This document shows, in pieces, positions 9,679 to 19,997 of a stretch of 64,000 nt of DNA; the stretch's first letter is position 1; every line of letters starts with the position of its first letter. Both the position numbers and the translations under genes were made by a program. The stretch is from Peronospora farinosa (taxonomy: Eukaryota; Oomycota; Peronosporomycetes; Peronosporales; Peronosporaceae), in assembly GCA_947646735.1 (NCBI GenBank), contig CANTFK010000982.1, forward strand, positions 1-64,000, written 5' to 3'. The notes below the pieces were generated by a model. That model saw nothing but the letters and a program-made list of their open reading frames with translations, was not told where the DNA came from and searched no databases.

Positions 9679-11367
9679 TTATATTACCGATAAGAAAAAT
9701 CTTTAGGTTAGCGATCCAGCATTCCTCATCTTGAGCTTGTCGTATACGTTCACTTCGCATTCGCTGCACAAATTCTTCTTGCAAGATCTCGGGTGGTTGA
9801 CGTCTTCTCCTAGTTGATCTGGTAATCGCAGCAACTTTAACCACCGATTCGGTATGCTTCGACTTCAACAACTCATCCAGTCTATTGAGGTTAATGAGAT
9901 CTTGGCGATCTCCTTCCGAAGTGATGACCACACCTTGTTCCTTCTGTAAAGCAGTACTCGCCAGTCGATCTGCACTTTGGTTCCAGTCGCGCTTCATATG
10001 TAAGAACTCATGGATCGGCCATGATCGAAGCTTCTCCATTGCTTTCTGTCGTAGCAACTGCAGTCCAGGAGCCTTGCAATCGATTTCATCCCGCATCTGT
10101 CGAATCACTAGGTTGGAGTCGCCACAAATGATAATTCTTCCCCTAGTTTCGCTATCAGATCCAAACTTTATAGTAAATCCCGATATTCAGCTTCGTTTAC
10201 TGTCAAGTCCGTTGTATGCTCCGACGCAGCGGCCACAATAGTCCACTCGGGAAGTTTCCATATTATCGCACTGTATGATCAACCCTTTCGCTTGGTTCGT
10301 GTCGATCCATCGAAACTGGCGACCAAAAGACTTTCATCTTCTTCCACCGTAGGCGGTGGCATACTTAGAGTTTGCCTTGGCTGTTTCCGGGGAGCGATCG
10401 CGATCAACACTTCATCAACTTCTTCACGGGGAGTCACACTTGCAACCAGGGCACCAAGTATCTCATCTTTGCCCTTTTCACATTTCTTAATCTCCAACGT
10501 CCAAGTCGATAATAATGCGGCCCACCTACCTAGCCTGCCATTGATACCGGAGGATTGCACCAACCAGTCCATCGTCGAGAACCGCGTAAGAAATTTAATC
10601 TCTCGCGAGACCAGCACGCAATAACATATATCCAAAATCCGAAGTAAGGCTAGTATCTCCTTCTCGACCATTCCGTAATTGATTTCATTCGGCTTCAGCG
10701 TTCGGCTTGTAAACGTAACTGGCCAATATATACCATCATATTCCTGCAACAAAGCTGCTGAAACTGCCCATTTACTTGCATATACGACAGTTACCGGAAG
10801 CCTATTTGGATCGAAATGTTTAAGGATCGGGATATTAGCGATCTTGGCTTTCAACATGGTAAATGCGACATTGTTTTTTCCCATCGAGTCCGACCTTCTA
10901 GATCTGGATCGCCCCCAATATCGAACTTTTGATCTGAATCATTCCTGGTTGCGACAGTCGAATCCAATGCATTCATCTTATCAGAACAGCGGATTTCGTG
11001 GAAATCTGCTTCCCTTAATTCATATAGCACTGACGAATAGATCGCAAAGTCTTCGACAAATCGACTATAGTAATTCAAGCTTCCCAGAAACGATTGCATC
11101 GATCGCAACGTTTTTGGGAACGGAATGTTCACCAGCGATCCCAAATCCTTTTGGTGAGCTTCTTTTCCTGCAAGCGAGACTTGATGACCCAGGTAATCCA
11201 CCTTACGTCGTCCCCAAAAACTCTTAGCGAGACTGATCGACAAATTCCATTCATTGCATACTTCTAGCAATCGCTTTTAGTTTATCATATAAGAAGATTC
11301 ACGATTTTTCTGGTATCAATATGTCATCAATGTATGACCTTCGGCCAAGAACAGAAGGTTTCTGTCG
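9679..11367 (-). pseudogene. OG-D pol fragment: reverse transcriptase to RNase H
   Basis: On the minus strand the fragment starts at the reverse transcriptase active-site region (RRSYIDDILIP, about 11345-11315). It passes through the connection (KVDYLGHQVS, LGSLNYYSRFVEDFA) and RNase H (VVYASKWAVSAALLQEYDG, MVEKEILALLRIL), and ends in the same RNase H C-terminal segment as the plus-strand fragment next to it. Pieces are 11270-10851, 10884-10279 and 10108-9662, in different frames. Protease, the N-terminal RT and the integrase are absent. It lies head-to-head with the 8484-9678 fragment. Confidence 0.75.
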
Positions 11368-11995
11368 TGTAGTGGGATTCGCAAAATTGCTAATGCGATT
11401 CCAACACTGGCGCCCGGACGAACGACTTACGGAGAGACGTTGCAAATAGAATGGAATACAGTGAATGGTGGTGCTCGCAGTTCTATGTTGAATTAACTAT
11501 GGCCTAGAACTACGCAGCTGCGATCCTGATTTTTCGATGGCGATCCGCGTGCGAATTGGAAAGCCTAAGTATGTGGAAGACGGTCTGGTGTAGATCACGT
11601 CACTATGGAAGAGTGGAATGAGGTGGACATGACATATCACATAGATGGACCATTTCACATGATCCGAGGAACGGTGAAGGTGACAAGTTGTTGTCCGGCG
11701 GACCGCGATCCGATACAATATTGCGATCCGATACTACTTATTAGTACGCGATCCGATACTAAAATATATACCGCGATCCGATACTAAAATGGTATTAGAT
11801 CCGATCGAGGTAGCGATCCAGATCGCGGCAATATTGGAGTGAACCACATTACAATATCTGATTTTTCCGAAAGGGTGATACGTGGCAATAGATCCTGGAC
11901 TACAGATAGGCAGAATCATAGGTTTTGGTATTTGATTGGTTAACATTAACAGAGTTCAATTTTACTTCTAATACACGCGTCGACTTCTCTTCCGG
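11368..11995. repeat. OG-D LTR fragments in opposite orientations
   Basis: 11368-11435 begins TGTAGTGGGATTCGC and continues with ACTGGCGCCCGGACGAACGAC, matching the left end of the solo OG-D LTR (20822-20890) on the plus strand. 11436-11995 matches 31727-32232 and, in reverse complement, the middle of the OG-D LTR (21325-21480: CCTGGACTACAGATAGGCAG, GTTCAATTTTACTTCTAAT). It ends exactly where the inverted-duplication arm begins. Confidence 0.6.
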
Positions 11996-12213
11996 ACCTT
12001 GCGTTTTTAGTTAAACCTAGTGAATTAGATAATGAAGCTAAAAAATGTACCATAAGTTATAACAGGTAAGCTTAAGCTTGACGCAGCAAAAATCATCAGC
12101 ACCTCTCTCTTTTGCTAAGTACTAAAACGCCATAAGTAAATTTCGGCCATATACGACGTAGCACATGCGTCAGCGCATGTCTGCTAATCTATGAATGCCC
12201 GCGTTTTTGTACC

Positions 12214-13562
12214 GTGCAGACCCCTTCGGCGAGTATTATGCTGTTTCAGACTCGAATTTGCAGCGTTTTAGGAATGGTGGCGGTCCCAGTTCAGCCGCCG
12301 CGCCAAGCTGCGCCACTGTCAGCAGAAGACCAGCTGAAATTCCAGGAGATGACCATGCAATTGCTGGACCGCACCTTACGAGACATGGATGAACATGACG
12401 CGGATCCTCGTTCGCACGACAAACAGGACCCTCGTGTGTGGAAGAGAATTCACCACAAAGAGCATTTTACCACGTACACGCGGTGCGATGACGCACCTGA
12501 AGCAGCCTACGTGGCGGCAGACGGCGGCCGTAGTACCACGTCTCGACCGTCCTGCTTGGTATGGGTTTTGTTCAATGTCCACTCAGTGAATTGATGTACG
12601 GCGTCTTTATGGGCAACAGCCAGGCGATGGCACTCAAGTCCGCCGTCGTGGACAAGAATATCGGCAATGGGGCTGTACTCAAGGAGCTCCTGGGGCCCAC
12701 TGAGGAAGACCCGTTCCGATTTCTTGCGCTCAAGTGGATCGAGGTGCGGCCGCCTCGTGGCGTCTCTGGAAAGCTCGTGGCGCCCCGAGAAGTGATGTTC
12801 CTAGGAGGCACATGTACCATGAGACGTCGCGGTACGGGCGACTTTATCGGCTACGAGGTGCATCATTCGATTGACCACCCGGCTTTCCCTCCTGTGGACG
12901 GACTGCGACGCACGCGCATCGTTATCGGCTCCATCTATCGCGAACGACCCAACGGAACGGTCGACTTGTTTACCAAGAGCTACAGCATGGAGGCTGATAT
13001 GGGCAGCATCCTTGGTCCTTTGGCCATGGCCCATGCGGCCAAGTGCATCGAGCAGGTTTGGACCGTGCCCGACTTTGCCTATGCCAAGAAACTGCGGTGG
13101 TGCATTGACCACCGCGTGCACAGCAACAACGCCAAGGCGCTCCAAGCCAAACTGGCTAAGCGCTGCGCCTCATGCGATAAGAGCGTGGCCACAATCTGGA
13201 AGTCTAGAGCGGCGTACCGCATCTGCAATCTGTGCAAGGCGCCGCTGTGTTCCAACTGCCGCGTTAAGAAAGATCTTTACGAAATTGACCCGTATTTTCG
13301 TGCTCGCAAATTCCCGGTGCGGATCTGCCCTCCCTGTCGGGGGTTCGTAAAGCTGCTGGACGCGAAGGAGATCCAGAGACAGGAAATGCTGCGACCTCAA
13401 AGCGCCGAAGCGGTTAACCCGTTGACGCCCAGCACGCTGGATGTGCTGGCACACAATTTCTCGCTGGACAATAGTTTCTGTACAGCATCAGTGGAGAGTT
13501 TGTGCATGATGGACTCGCCTCGTGCACGCTCCGACAGCGTTAAGACTGACTTACTACATTGA
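12214..13562 (+). pseudogene. START/FYVE-like zinc-finger protein, frameshifted copy
   Basis: This is the left-arm copy of the gene at 54205-55563. The 5' part reads open from 12214 to about 12552, then shifts frame. Compared with the intact copy, ten bases (present there at 55215-55224) are missing after CGACCGTCC at 12552. The rest of the protein continues in the frame of 12561-13562 through the START-like region and the cysteine-rich finger to the same C-terminus. A shortened protein could start at Met 12561 or 12594, so residual function cannot be excluded. Other differences from the right copy are single substitutions, for example G-T versus C-T in the GGTxTMRRRG segment. Confidence 0.8.
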
Positions 13563-13578
13563 GGTAAACTTGTAGGAA

Positions 13579-14805
13579 CTAGCTGAGAAAAAGCAGACAA
13601 CTGTACGTGATAAATTTTTGTTCAGGATTTTGTGAAAAATTTGAGTTAATGCTTTCTTGTACAAGCGATTTCATTGATGAGATGAAGGTGCATTCAGCGA
13701 CTCGATTGATCTTTGGAGTGAGTTTAGAAATGGATTTGGCCACCATGCTTAGATCCACCATTTGTGACCAAATTTGTTTACGGTGCTCACGGTCAGACAG
13801 CACCACTTCATCACGCTCGGAAATTCTAGCTTGAGATGTCTTGGCAAGCTCAGCGCCTCGAAACGAGTCGATGGGCGGATGTGCAGTCGGCGATAGTACA
13901 AAGAGTAAGTACCCTTCTTTTGCAGATAGTGGCAGTGAAGCTCACCGGGTATTCGTGAAAACTTCCAACAGCATTTGTCGCCAAAAACCAATCGGCCTAC
14001 GTGCGATGTTCACGGATGCAAGGCGGTCGACTTGAAGCACACAACGGTTTAAATAAGCACGTCCTCCTGTCGAAGTTGCAGTTGGTGTTGACTTCTTTGA
14101 AAGTACAGGGAATTCGACAATTGGAGCAAGTGGTTCGAGACTCCGCACAGAAAAAGAAGGCGCTACTTACCTGTTAAACAAGTCGTTGGTGCACGTCACG
14201 CAGCTGCTTGAGAATAAAGCGAAAGAGGTTGGGGCCAGCGAGGAAATCGAGAAGCACTAAAAACGTTTGCGTAGTCCTGGTGTCTGCTATAGTAATGCTA
14301 CTGCTAATGTGTAAACTTTTACTTGTAGAGACAGGCTTATGTTTTCCTTGACCTCCATCCAGCAGCTGACGGAGGCCTTACATAAATTTCTTGACGTTTG
14401 TGCACTCGACTGTATTTCAGGAGGTATAAATTCTGGTTACATAAGCAAAAAAAGCAAATCTCAATTTTAACCTTTACGTCGAGGTGTCGGCAACAATAGA
14501 CGACGTCGCAACCATTTTCTGTTCGTGTCACCCAGATGCATGTATTGTACTACCTTACGGACTACTGAAGCGGAATGTGTACGTCGACGAGTTGTCGAAG
14601 AAAGCGGACAAACTACATCCCAAGAAGGCACTGAGTCCAAGTGGATGTTGAGGTAGCCGACTTCATTGAGGTCTGCTCGGTCTACACAACGACGTGACAG
14701 AAACACGATGTTACATACGCCAATACGTGATGCTGCAAACAACCTGACGATGAGTTCTTCAAAGATAATGAAAACTGCACCCTCGTGCATTCGCCACAAT
14801 GGCAA
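13579..14805 (-). other. Unrecognised conserved ORF cluster between START/FYVE and TIR element
   Basis: Several short open frames lie here and recur in the other arm (52962-54188). Minus strand: 14805-14467 (112 aa, with EVGYLNIHLDSVPSWDVVCPL and RTHSASVVRKVVQYM) and 13806-13579 (SMVAKSISKLTPKINRVAE). Plus strand: an ATG at 13833 opens MSWQAQRLETSRWADVQ up to a GTAAGT donor-like site. Further on, 14030-14165 reads as an amphipathic helix (LLSKLQLVLTSLKVQGIRQLEQVV), and 14170-14259 as NKSLVHVTQLLENKAKEV in another frame. This could be one or two decayed or intron-split genes. I do not recognise a family and cannot choose the strand with confidence. Confidence 0.3.
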
Positions 14806-15040
14806 CGAAGACGCGGTGATGTCCGTCGCTATCAGTCACTCATGTACGAAAGGCTTCGTAGTCATATCGACTGCGCCCACGACTGCATGTGCGCTATCGT
14901 TTATGCATATACGTCATACATATTCAGCCGCAGCAATTGGCGAATACATAGACAACAACGATGGCTTTAGCGACTTGGGGGTAGATTGTAAAGGTCGAAG
15001 CTGACCTTAATGCAAGGAGATCAAAACTTTGACGATGCAC

Positions 15041-15847
15041 CAACACCCTGGACTATCATGCGGCCGCTCCCTTTTTAAGTTGCGCTGTCTACCAAAGCAC
15101 GCGCAGCGAGGAGAAAACCTACCTCGTTTTTTCTTACTTCACTATGGTATACTTCATCACAAAGCGAAGGGTGTCGGTACGTCGGTTGTCCGTTTGTCGC
15201 ACTTGGCAAAGCTATGTATGCGCTAACAACGCGATGGTCAGAAAAGCAATGTAGAGATTTGACGTGATTCCAGGAATTCACCCGGGCTGGTGGAAGATTG
15301 TACGCATGCCCAATCTAGTGTCTTTTAGAACCTTGAGGGTCACGATCACGATCCTGGCAAACCAAACGCTTTATTTTTGTTGACAGAAATGACTGTCAAT
15401 AGAATCTGCAAGCTTAGAAATTGTTTGTCATTTTGTAATACATGTAGCAAGGAATTTCTCAGTCAAGTCGTGTCGCGGTGGTGATAGCGTGCGTTTGCCG
15501 CGAGAGGCGGACTATCAAATGACAGCTGGTACAATAGTGGAAAAGTCGGCACGAAAAGGCGTTTTGTGCGTGGAGAGGAGGTATGTTTATGTAATTTAAA
15601 CGTGAAAAAGAAGCTGAGAAGTTGGCGTCTCTCTCAACGTTTCTGCGTAATAAAGGTCTGCGCGCATTGTTTCCACTGATAAATGACTTTTCAAACGAAT
15701 TCGGCGACGACGGAGGGCTCCTTCCTTGTGCATAAGCCTGACATAGTGGGCCAAGGTTAAGGTTAAGGGTGGGGGTAGGCGCCGTGGACGCGTTAGGACG
15801 ACAGCGAAGCGTGTGACTTAGGTAACCGCATGATATCCAGGGTGTTG
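15041..15847. mobile_element. Short element with 22-bp terminal inverted repeats
   Basis: CAACACCCTGGACTATCATG starts at 15041, and its near-perfect reverse complement (ATGATATCCAGGGTGTTG) ends at 15847, about 807 bp in all. The same ends bound 51774-52726 in the other arm, which has an extra 204 bp. The interior has no complete transposase ORF; a 65-codon ORF at 15029-15226 crosses the left end. Flanks do not show a clear target-site duplication. It may be a non-autonomous DNA transposon (MITE-like); this is inference from the ends. Confidence 0.5.
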
Positions 15848-16824
15848 GGCTCCACCAACCTGAAAAACTAACTGTTGGAAATGGAAAGATGCACTCCCGC
15901 AGAAGTAGGTAGAAGAAAAAGTAAAATATATTGAGCAGTAGCTACTCTCGTTTTGTTAGTACTACAACATGCACTTCAGCGACTTGACCATGTCCTTGGC
16001 AGATAGTACTCCTCTTACCTACCCATCTCGTACCACATCACAGCCCTATCCCCCTGTCCCAACTGTCAAGGTGTTGGTAGTCCATTTATTAAGCTGTTGC
16101 CCTGTCTCTCCCTGCTTCATCTGCACGATCCTCTCCTCGTGGTTCCACATGTCAAGCTAGGTGACATCGTCCTCCATTTTAGCACGTGAATCTTAAAATT
16201 TGAAAAACCCGATGGTGTAATAACAGTAACCTGTCTACATTAACCTTCTGAAAAACAATATTAATCATCTCGAGCGGCTACAAGTTACTTTTTAACTGTC
16301 TTATATGGTAATCTCTATAAATATATAGAACTTGGCGTCCTCTAAGTATTAATTTAGACAGGCTATACTGAACCGCGAAGAGAATTCTCCATTCAGCACC
16401 GATCCAGAACAATCTGAACAAGTGAGAGTTAACCCGAAAAGCAGAGCAAGTCGACACCGCGCAAGAGGCCAGGGATTTGTCATGATGATGCCTGTTGGAA
16501 TGCTACAGGACTCCCGGTTATGCGTCCAATGTCCTTGAAAGCAGATTGTGTGAGCAACCGGATAAGTGTGCGCATTTATAACCTCGGACTTATTGGACCT
16601 ACTCACGGGGCGTCCAAGTATTGAGCCAGCCGAAAAAGGGAGCGAGGGGTAGAATCATTGCGTCATGGCACAACCATGAGATTTTTTTTTTGCACATAGT
16701 CAACACAAATACCAGCACCTTTCTATGTTTAGGGGAATTTTTTGCGATGAACGACACCCTCGCTCTCCCCGGTCGTCGATGCGATTAGCTCAGTCTCGAA
16801 ATTGCAGCATCGAATACACCTCTA

Positions 16825-16833
16825 CTTAAATAC
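16825..16833 (+). promoter_or_regulatory. TATA-like box upstream of the LPMO gene
   Basis: CTTAAATAC lies 25-33 bases before the LPMO start codon (16858) and is identical in the other arm. Oomycete genes often have very short 5' leaders, so this spacing is plausible. It is only a sequence match, with no transcript evidence. Confidence 0.3.
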
Positions 16834-16857
16834 ACCCACCAGCGCTACAAAATTACA

Positions 16858-17931
16858 ATGGTGTCTCTGACGTCCATCCTAGCCATGACCACGTTTGTTG
16901 CCACGACCGTTGATTACGTTGAGGCACACGGCTACATTAGTAATCCTTTAGGCACATTCTTGAAACAGTATCATAAAAGCGACTGGGTTGCTCAAATTAC
17001 TCCCCAGTGGAAGGCTGACTGGGATGGCTGTAAAACCTTTGAGGAAATTTTGGCGTTGTTCAACAAGCTAAAAGCTGCCAACAACTACAAAGATGTCCGA
17101 TCGCTGATGGACGGTAACCCTCTATACGGCCCGAAGTGCGGTCACACGGATCCGAAGGGAAAGCCCGTGCCTATTCCTTCCAACGGCCAGGCCACCTTTT
17201 CTCGTCCTTTAATCCACGCTGGTCCGTGTGAAATATGGCTTAACAACAAGAGGGTGTTTTACAGCGATGATTGCCAGAGCAGCCACCCTGACGGCATTTT
17301 TAAGCCTGTGGATTACTCGATATGCGATCCAAATGGCTGCGTGTTTTACTTTTACTGGCTAGTGCTACAGCGAAAGGGTACGCAAACTGTGTGGCAGTCG
17401 TATATTAACTGTGCTAATCTCTTAGGCTCTTCCGGCGGCGGAGGTGACAATGACGTCTCTCAGGAGGAGCTTCCAGGGAACTCGAACGTTTCGCAGAACA
17501 ACCCCGCCAGCAAGTCCAAGGATAATTCGGCAAACAAAAATGAGCCGAAGAAGTCGGACGAATCGAAAGACTCGAAGAAAGAGTCGAATGAATCGAAAGA
17601 CTCGAAGAAGGAATCGAAAGACTCGACGAAAGAGTCTAATGAATCGAAAGACTCGAATGTCTCGAAAGACTCGAAGAAAGAGTCCAATGAATCGAAAGAC
17701 TCAAAGAAGGAATCGAAAGACTCTTCAAAAGAGTCAAAGAAGGATTCAACCCAGACGCCTCCCGCTGGAGGAGACTCCTCTCAGACGCCTCCCGCTGGAG
17801 GAGACTCCTCTCAGACGCCTCCCGCTGGAGGAGACTCTTCTCAGACGCCTCCCGTTGGAGCGTCTCCCCAGACGCCCCCCCTGAGACACCGGGTTACTCA
17901 AGCGCTTCTTTGCCCGGCACACCCGCGATGA
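16858..17931 (+). CDS. Secreted AA17-type lytic polysaccharide monooxygenase
   Basis: A 357-aa secreted copper enzyme of the oomycete LPMO type. LPMOs cleave glycosidic bonds oxidatively; AA17 members described from Phytophthora act on pectin during plant infection. Residues 1-23 are a signal peptide ending VEA, and cleavage exposes His24 (HGYISNP), the N-terminal copper ligand. His120 in the HxGPC motif is the likely second ligand and Tyr166 (FYFYW) the axial tyrosine. The catalytic domain spans about 24-190 with many cysteines. It is followed by a Gly stretch, a Lys/Ser/Glu/Asp-rich tail (about 205-300, ESKDSKK units) and repeated TPPAGGDSSQ decapeptides. A one-base-shorter C run (7 C at 17875-17881, 8 in the other arm) changes the last ~20 residues. 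Intronless. The start is chosen for the signal peptide. Confidence 0.85.
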   Translation: MVSLTSILAMTTFVATTVDYVEAHGYISNPLGTFLKQYHKSDWVAQITPQWKADWDGCKTFEEILALFNKLKAANNYKDVRSLMDGNPLYGPKCGHTDPKGKPVPIPSNGQATFSRPLIHAGPCEIWLNNKRVFYSDDCQSSHPDGIFKPVDYSICDPNGCVFYFYWLVLQRKGTQTVWQSYINCANLLGSSGGGGDNDVSQEELPGNSNVSQNNPASKSKDNSANKNEPKKSDESKDSKKESNESKDSKKESKDSTKESNESKDSNVSKDSKKESNESKDSKKESKDSSKESKKDSTQTPPAGGDSSQTPPAGGDSSQTPPAGGDSSQTPPVGASPQTPPLRHRVTQALLCPAHPR

Positions 17932-18370
17932 CGCCTGCCCCAAACAGCAAATGCAAGGGCCGTCGTCGTCGACGTTACTAGACTCCCAAGGGAAGGAGGA
18001 TACTAGCGTTGTTCTTTGCACTCCTGATTACCAAGATTGCACTAATATACGTGTACCGTACTGAGCTGAAAAAGCGCCAAAGTGTTTTTGCAGCAGAGAG
18101 AATAGCTTAGGAGAATGGCTATTAATTGAATGTCTTTGTATGTCATAAGCGTTTTTACATAGTGTTTTCGTTCTCAAAATTTGCATCTACATGCGCAGAG
18201 GTTGCCGGCAATTGAGACCTTCTGCTTTGAGGTCTATAGAATCTGCGCTGTGTAAAACTTAGATCGTATGTTTAAGGAGTTTTGCAAGTATCTAGAATCT
18301 GCATTGGAACTGCGACTGACGGAATTTCGTTCTTGCTTCCCGCTCATTTGCAAATACCTCTCAGCTCCTT

Positions 18371-19650
18371 ACCAACCAGCAATGGTGACCATAACATCGT
18401 CATGGCTGCAACTTCGGCTATCGCCAGGCTGCAGACTACGTGCAAGCATTGTTACATCGAGAAAAAAGCAAATCCGAATTCAATACAGGAAGACGTCTGA
18501 ATAAATCGTACACATTTTTTGGCAATGGATAGCCAACACGGACAGGCGAATGCAATGAAGGACTCGTAGCCGCCCACGCTGCATGTTCCACACCGCCTGT
18601 CGACAAGCTTTTTGCGATGTGCCTCTCCGCCAACTTGACTGAAAGAGGTACACATGTCAACACGTCTTGCTGTCACTGTGCTACTTCAGAGAGAGCCGGT
18701 GGAATCCCACCTGGCTCAAACACCTCGGAGGTTCCCCCATCAGCTTTGAATTCAGCTCCCACTTGCATATACTTTTGTAGTGTAGAATGGCTTCACAAGT
18801 TTTGCAGTACGTCGACGATGCGTTGTCTGTAAGGCCGCATGAAAACTGATCCGGTAATTCCAAGCTATACCTGTTGCAATCTCTCTTTATTGCACTCTCT
18901 CTGTAGCGTTCAGCTTTGCTATCTTTCTAGCGTCCAGCTATGCTTGGGAACATATCACAACAATACCGTAAGTACAAGCTCAAGTATTGTTGGTGGAAAG
19001 GCTTGCGGTGGCCGCGTGACTACCAGCATATCAATGAAATGTCGACATTGATGAAGAACTCCAAACATCATTCCAAACAACATGTCAATCGAACGACAGC
19101 ACCCGTACTCACACAGTGTGCACAACGGCCTGTAAAAAATGAGTCTTTTTTATTGTAACGTTGCTGATACGGCATATGTCTTGGAACGACAGACAAAGCT
19201 AATCTCTTAGCATACCTTGTAATCAATGCTAATAGACTAAATAATGACCTGTGGTTTAATAGTGGTAACGGGGTTACACGACGGTTGTAACATCATACCG
19301 AAAGTTTACGGTTGAAGTTTCTTTATTGCATATAATGTATGCTTGATACTTTTCTTTAGAAAGGTATTAAGTATGAGCGTTAAAATACGGAATTCGGTAA
19401 TACCGTATCTTATCGATTAGGTTCGATAATCGATAACGCTGTACTAAGTACATCATACACAGATGTTTAGGCGATACGTCGTCCAATAACAAAGTCTGCA
19501 TATAATAATTACTTTTATGATAATTAATCTAGTGTAGGGTACTTAGAGTAGGACTATTCATAAAATCGTAATGCATAGATAAAATTAGTTCTTGTTTTCT
19601 TGTGCACTTTGTGCGTTAGTTATCTGAACCTATAAGCTTCTAGCTTGTTG
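18371..19650. other. Stretch without a recognisable gene
   Basis: Only short ORFs (60-78 codons) on both strands, none with a recognisable motif. The stretch continues the left arm outside the duplicated part. From about 19170 it becomes AT-rich, and it ends in the A-rich 3' tail of the LINE fragment (T-rich on the plus strand near 19650-19672). Confidence 0.5.
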
Positions 19651-19997
19651 TTTTTTGGTTTTTTTATTTGATAAAGTTATCCTACCATACCGATCCTAAC
19701 ATAGTCCTGTGCGTTGTCCCTAAATCAGATTGTCCCTGCTTACGCAGAGTCGCTCGCTCGACCGCCATCGTTTCGTCGTGCACGCTTTCGTACTCTGTAG
19801 TTTTCACCCTCAATGGGGCTTCTTCTCTTCGTGCTGGTGCGTGTCACTACGTGTGCTGTGGCGTCATCTTTTTGTAGGTATCGGATTTTTAGGTTGTCGT
19901 CGGTCGCTTCTGTGAGTGGGAAGTCTTAATCACTCATACTGTAGTCCCAAAGTACTAATTTGTTGTCACGTCCTGCAATCGTTTGCTGCATATCCAT
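19650..19997 (-). mobile_element. LINE 3' end (split by OG-A copy 1)
   Basis: On the minus strand, from 19997 down, the frame MQQTIAGRDNKLVLWDYSMSD ends in a stop near 19927 and continues the RNase H-like reading frame found at 29784-30170 (LANMAMD). A 3' untranslated stretch then ends in an A-rich tail (AATAAAAAAACC, near 19665). The two parts are separated by the OG-A insertion at target TCCAT. Confidence 0.6.

Larger units (their letters stand above)
11996..18370 (+). repeat. Left arm of ~6 kb inverted duplication
   Basis: The sequence from ACCTTGCGTTTTTAG (11996) to about 18370 is repeated in reverse complement at 49650-55781. Most of it (11996-15040, 16350-16950, 17400-18370) looks nearly identical to the other arm. 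15490-16340 and the LPMO core are visibly more diverged. It carries a START/FYVE gene, unrecognised ORFs, a TIR element and an LPMO gene. About 31 kb of mostly transposon DNA separates the arms. The right arm lost continuity at its inner edge through OG-B insertion, so this arm shows the empty insertion site (around 18368). Confidence 0.9.

Noticed and set aside
15029..15226. 65-aa ORF at the TIR element as a transposase
   Set aside because: Too short, crosses the terminal repeat, and no DDE/DDD motif could be identified.
17460..17687. Minus-strand Phe/Ser/Asp-rich ORF opposite the LPMO tail
   Set aside because: It is the complement of the Lys/Ser/Glu repeat codons and has no independent support.
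12214..17931. RxLR or Crinkler effector genes
   Set aside because: I looked for a signal peptide followed by RxLR-EER or LFLAK-type motifs in the ORFs; none was convincing. Only the LPMO has a clear signal peptide.
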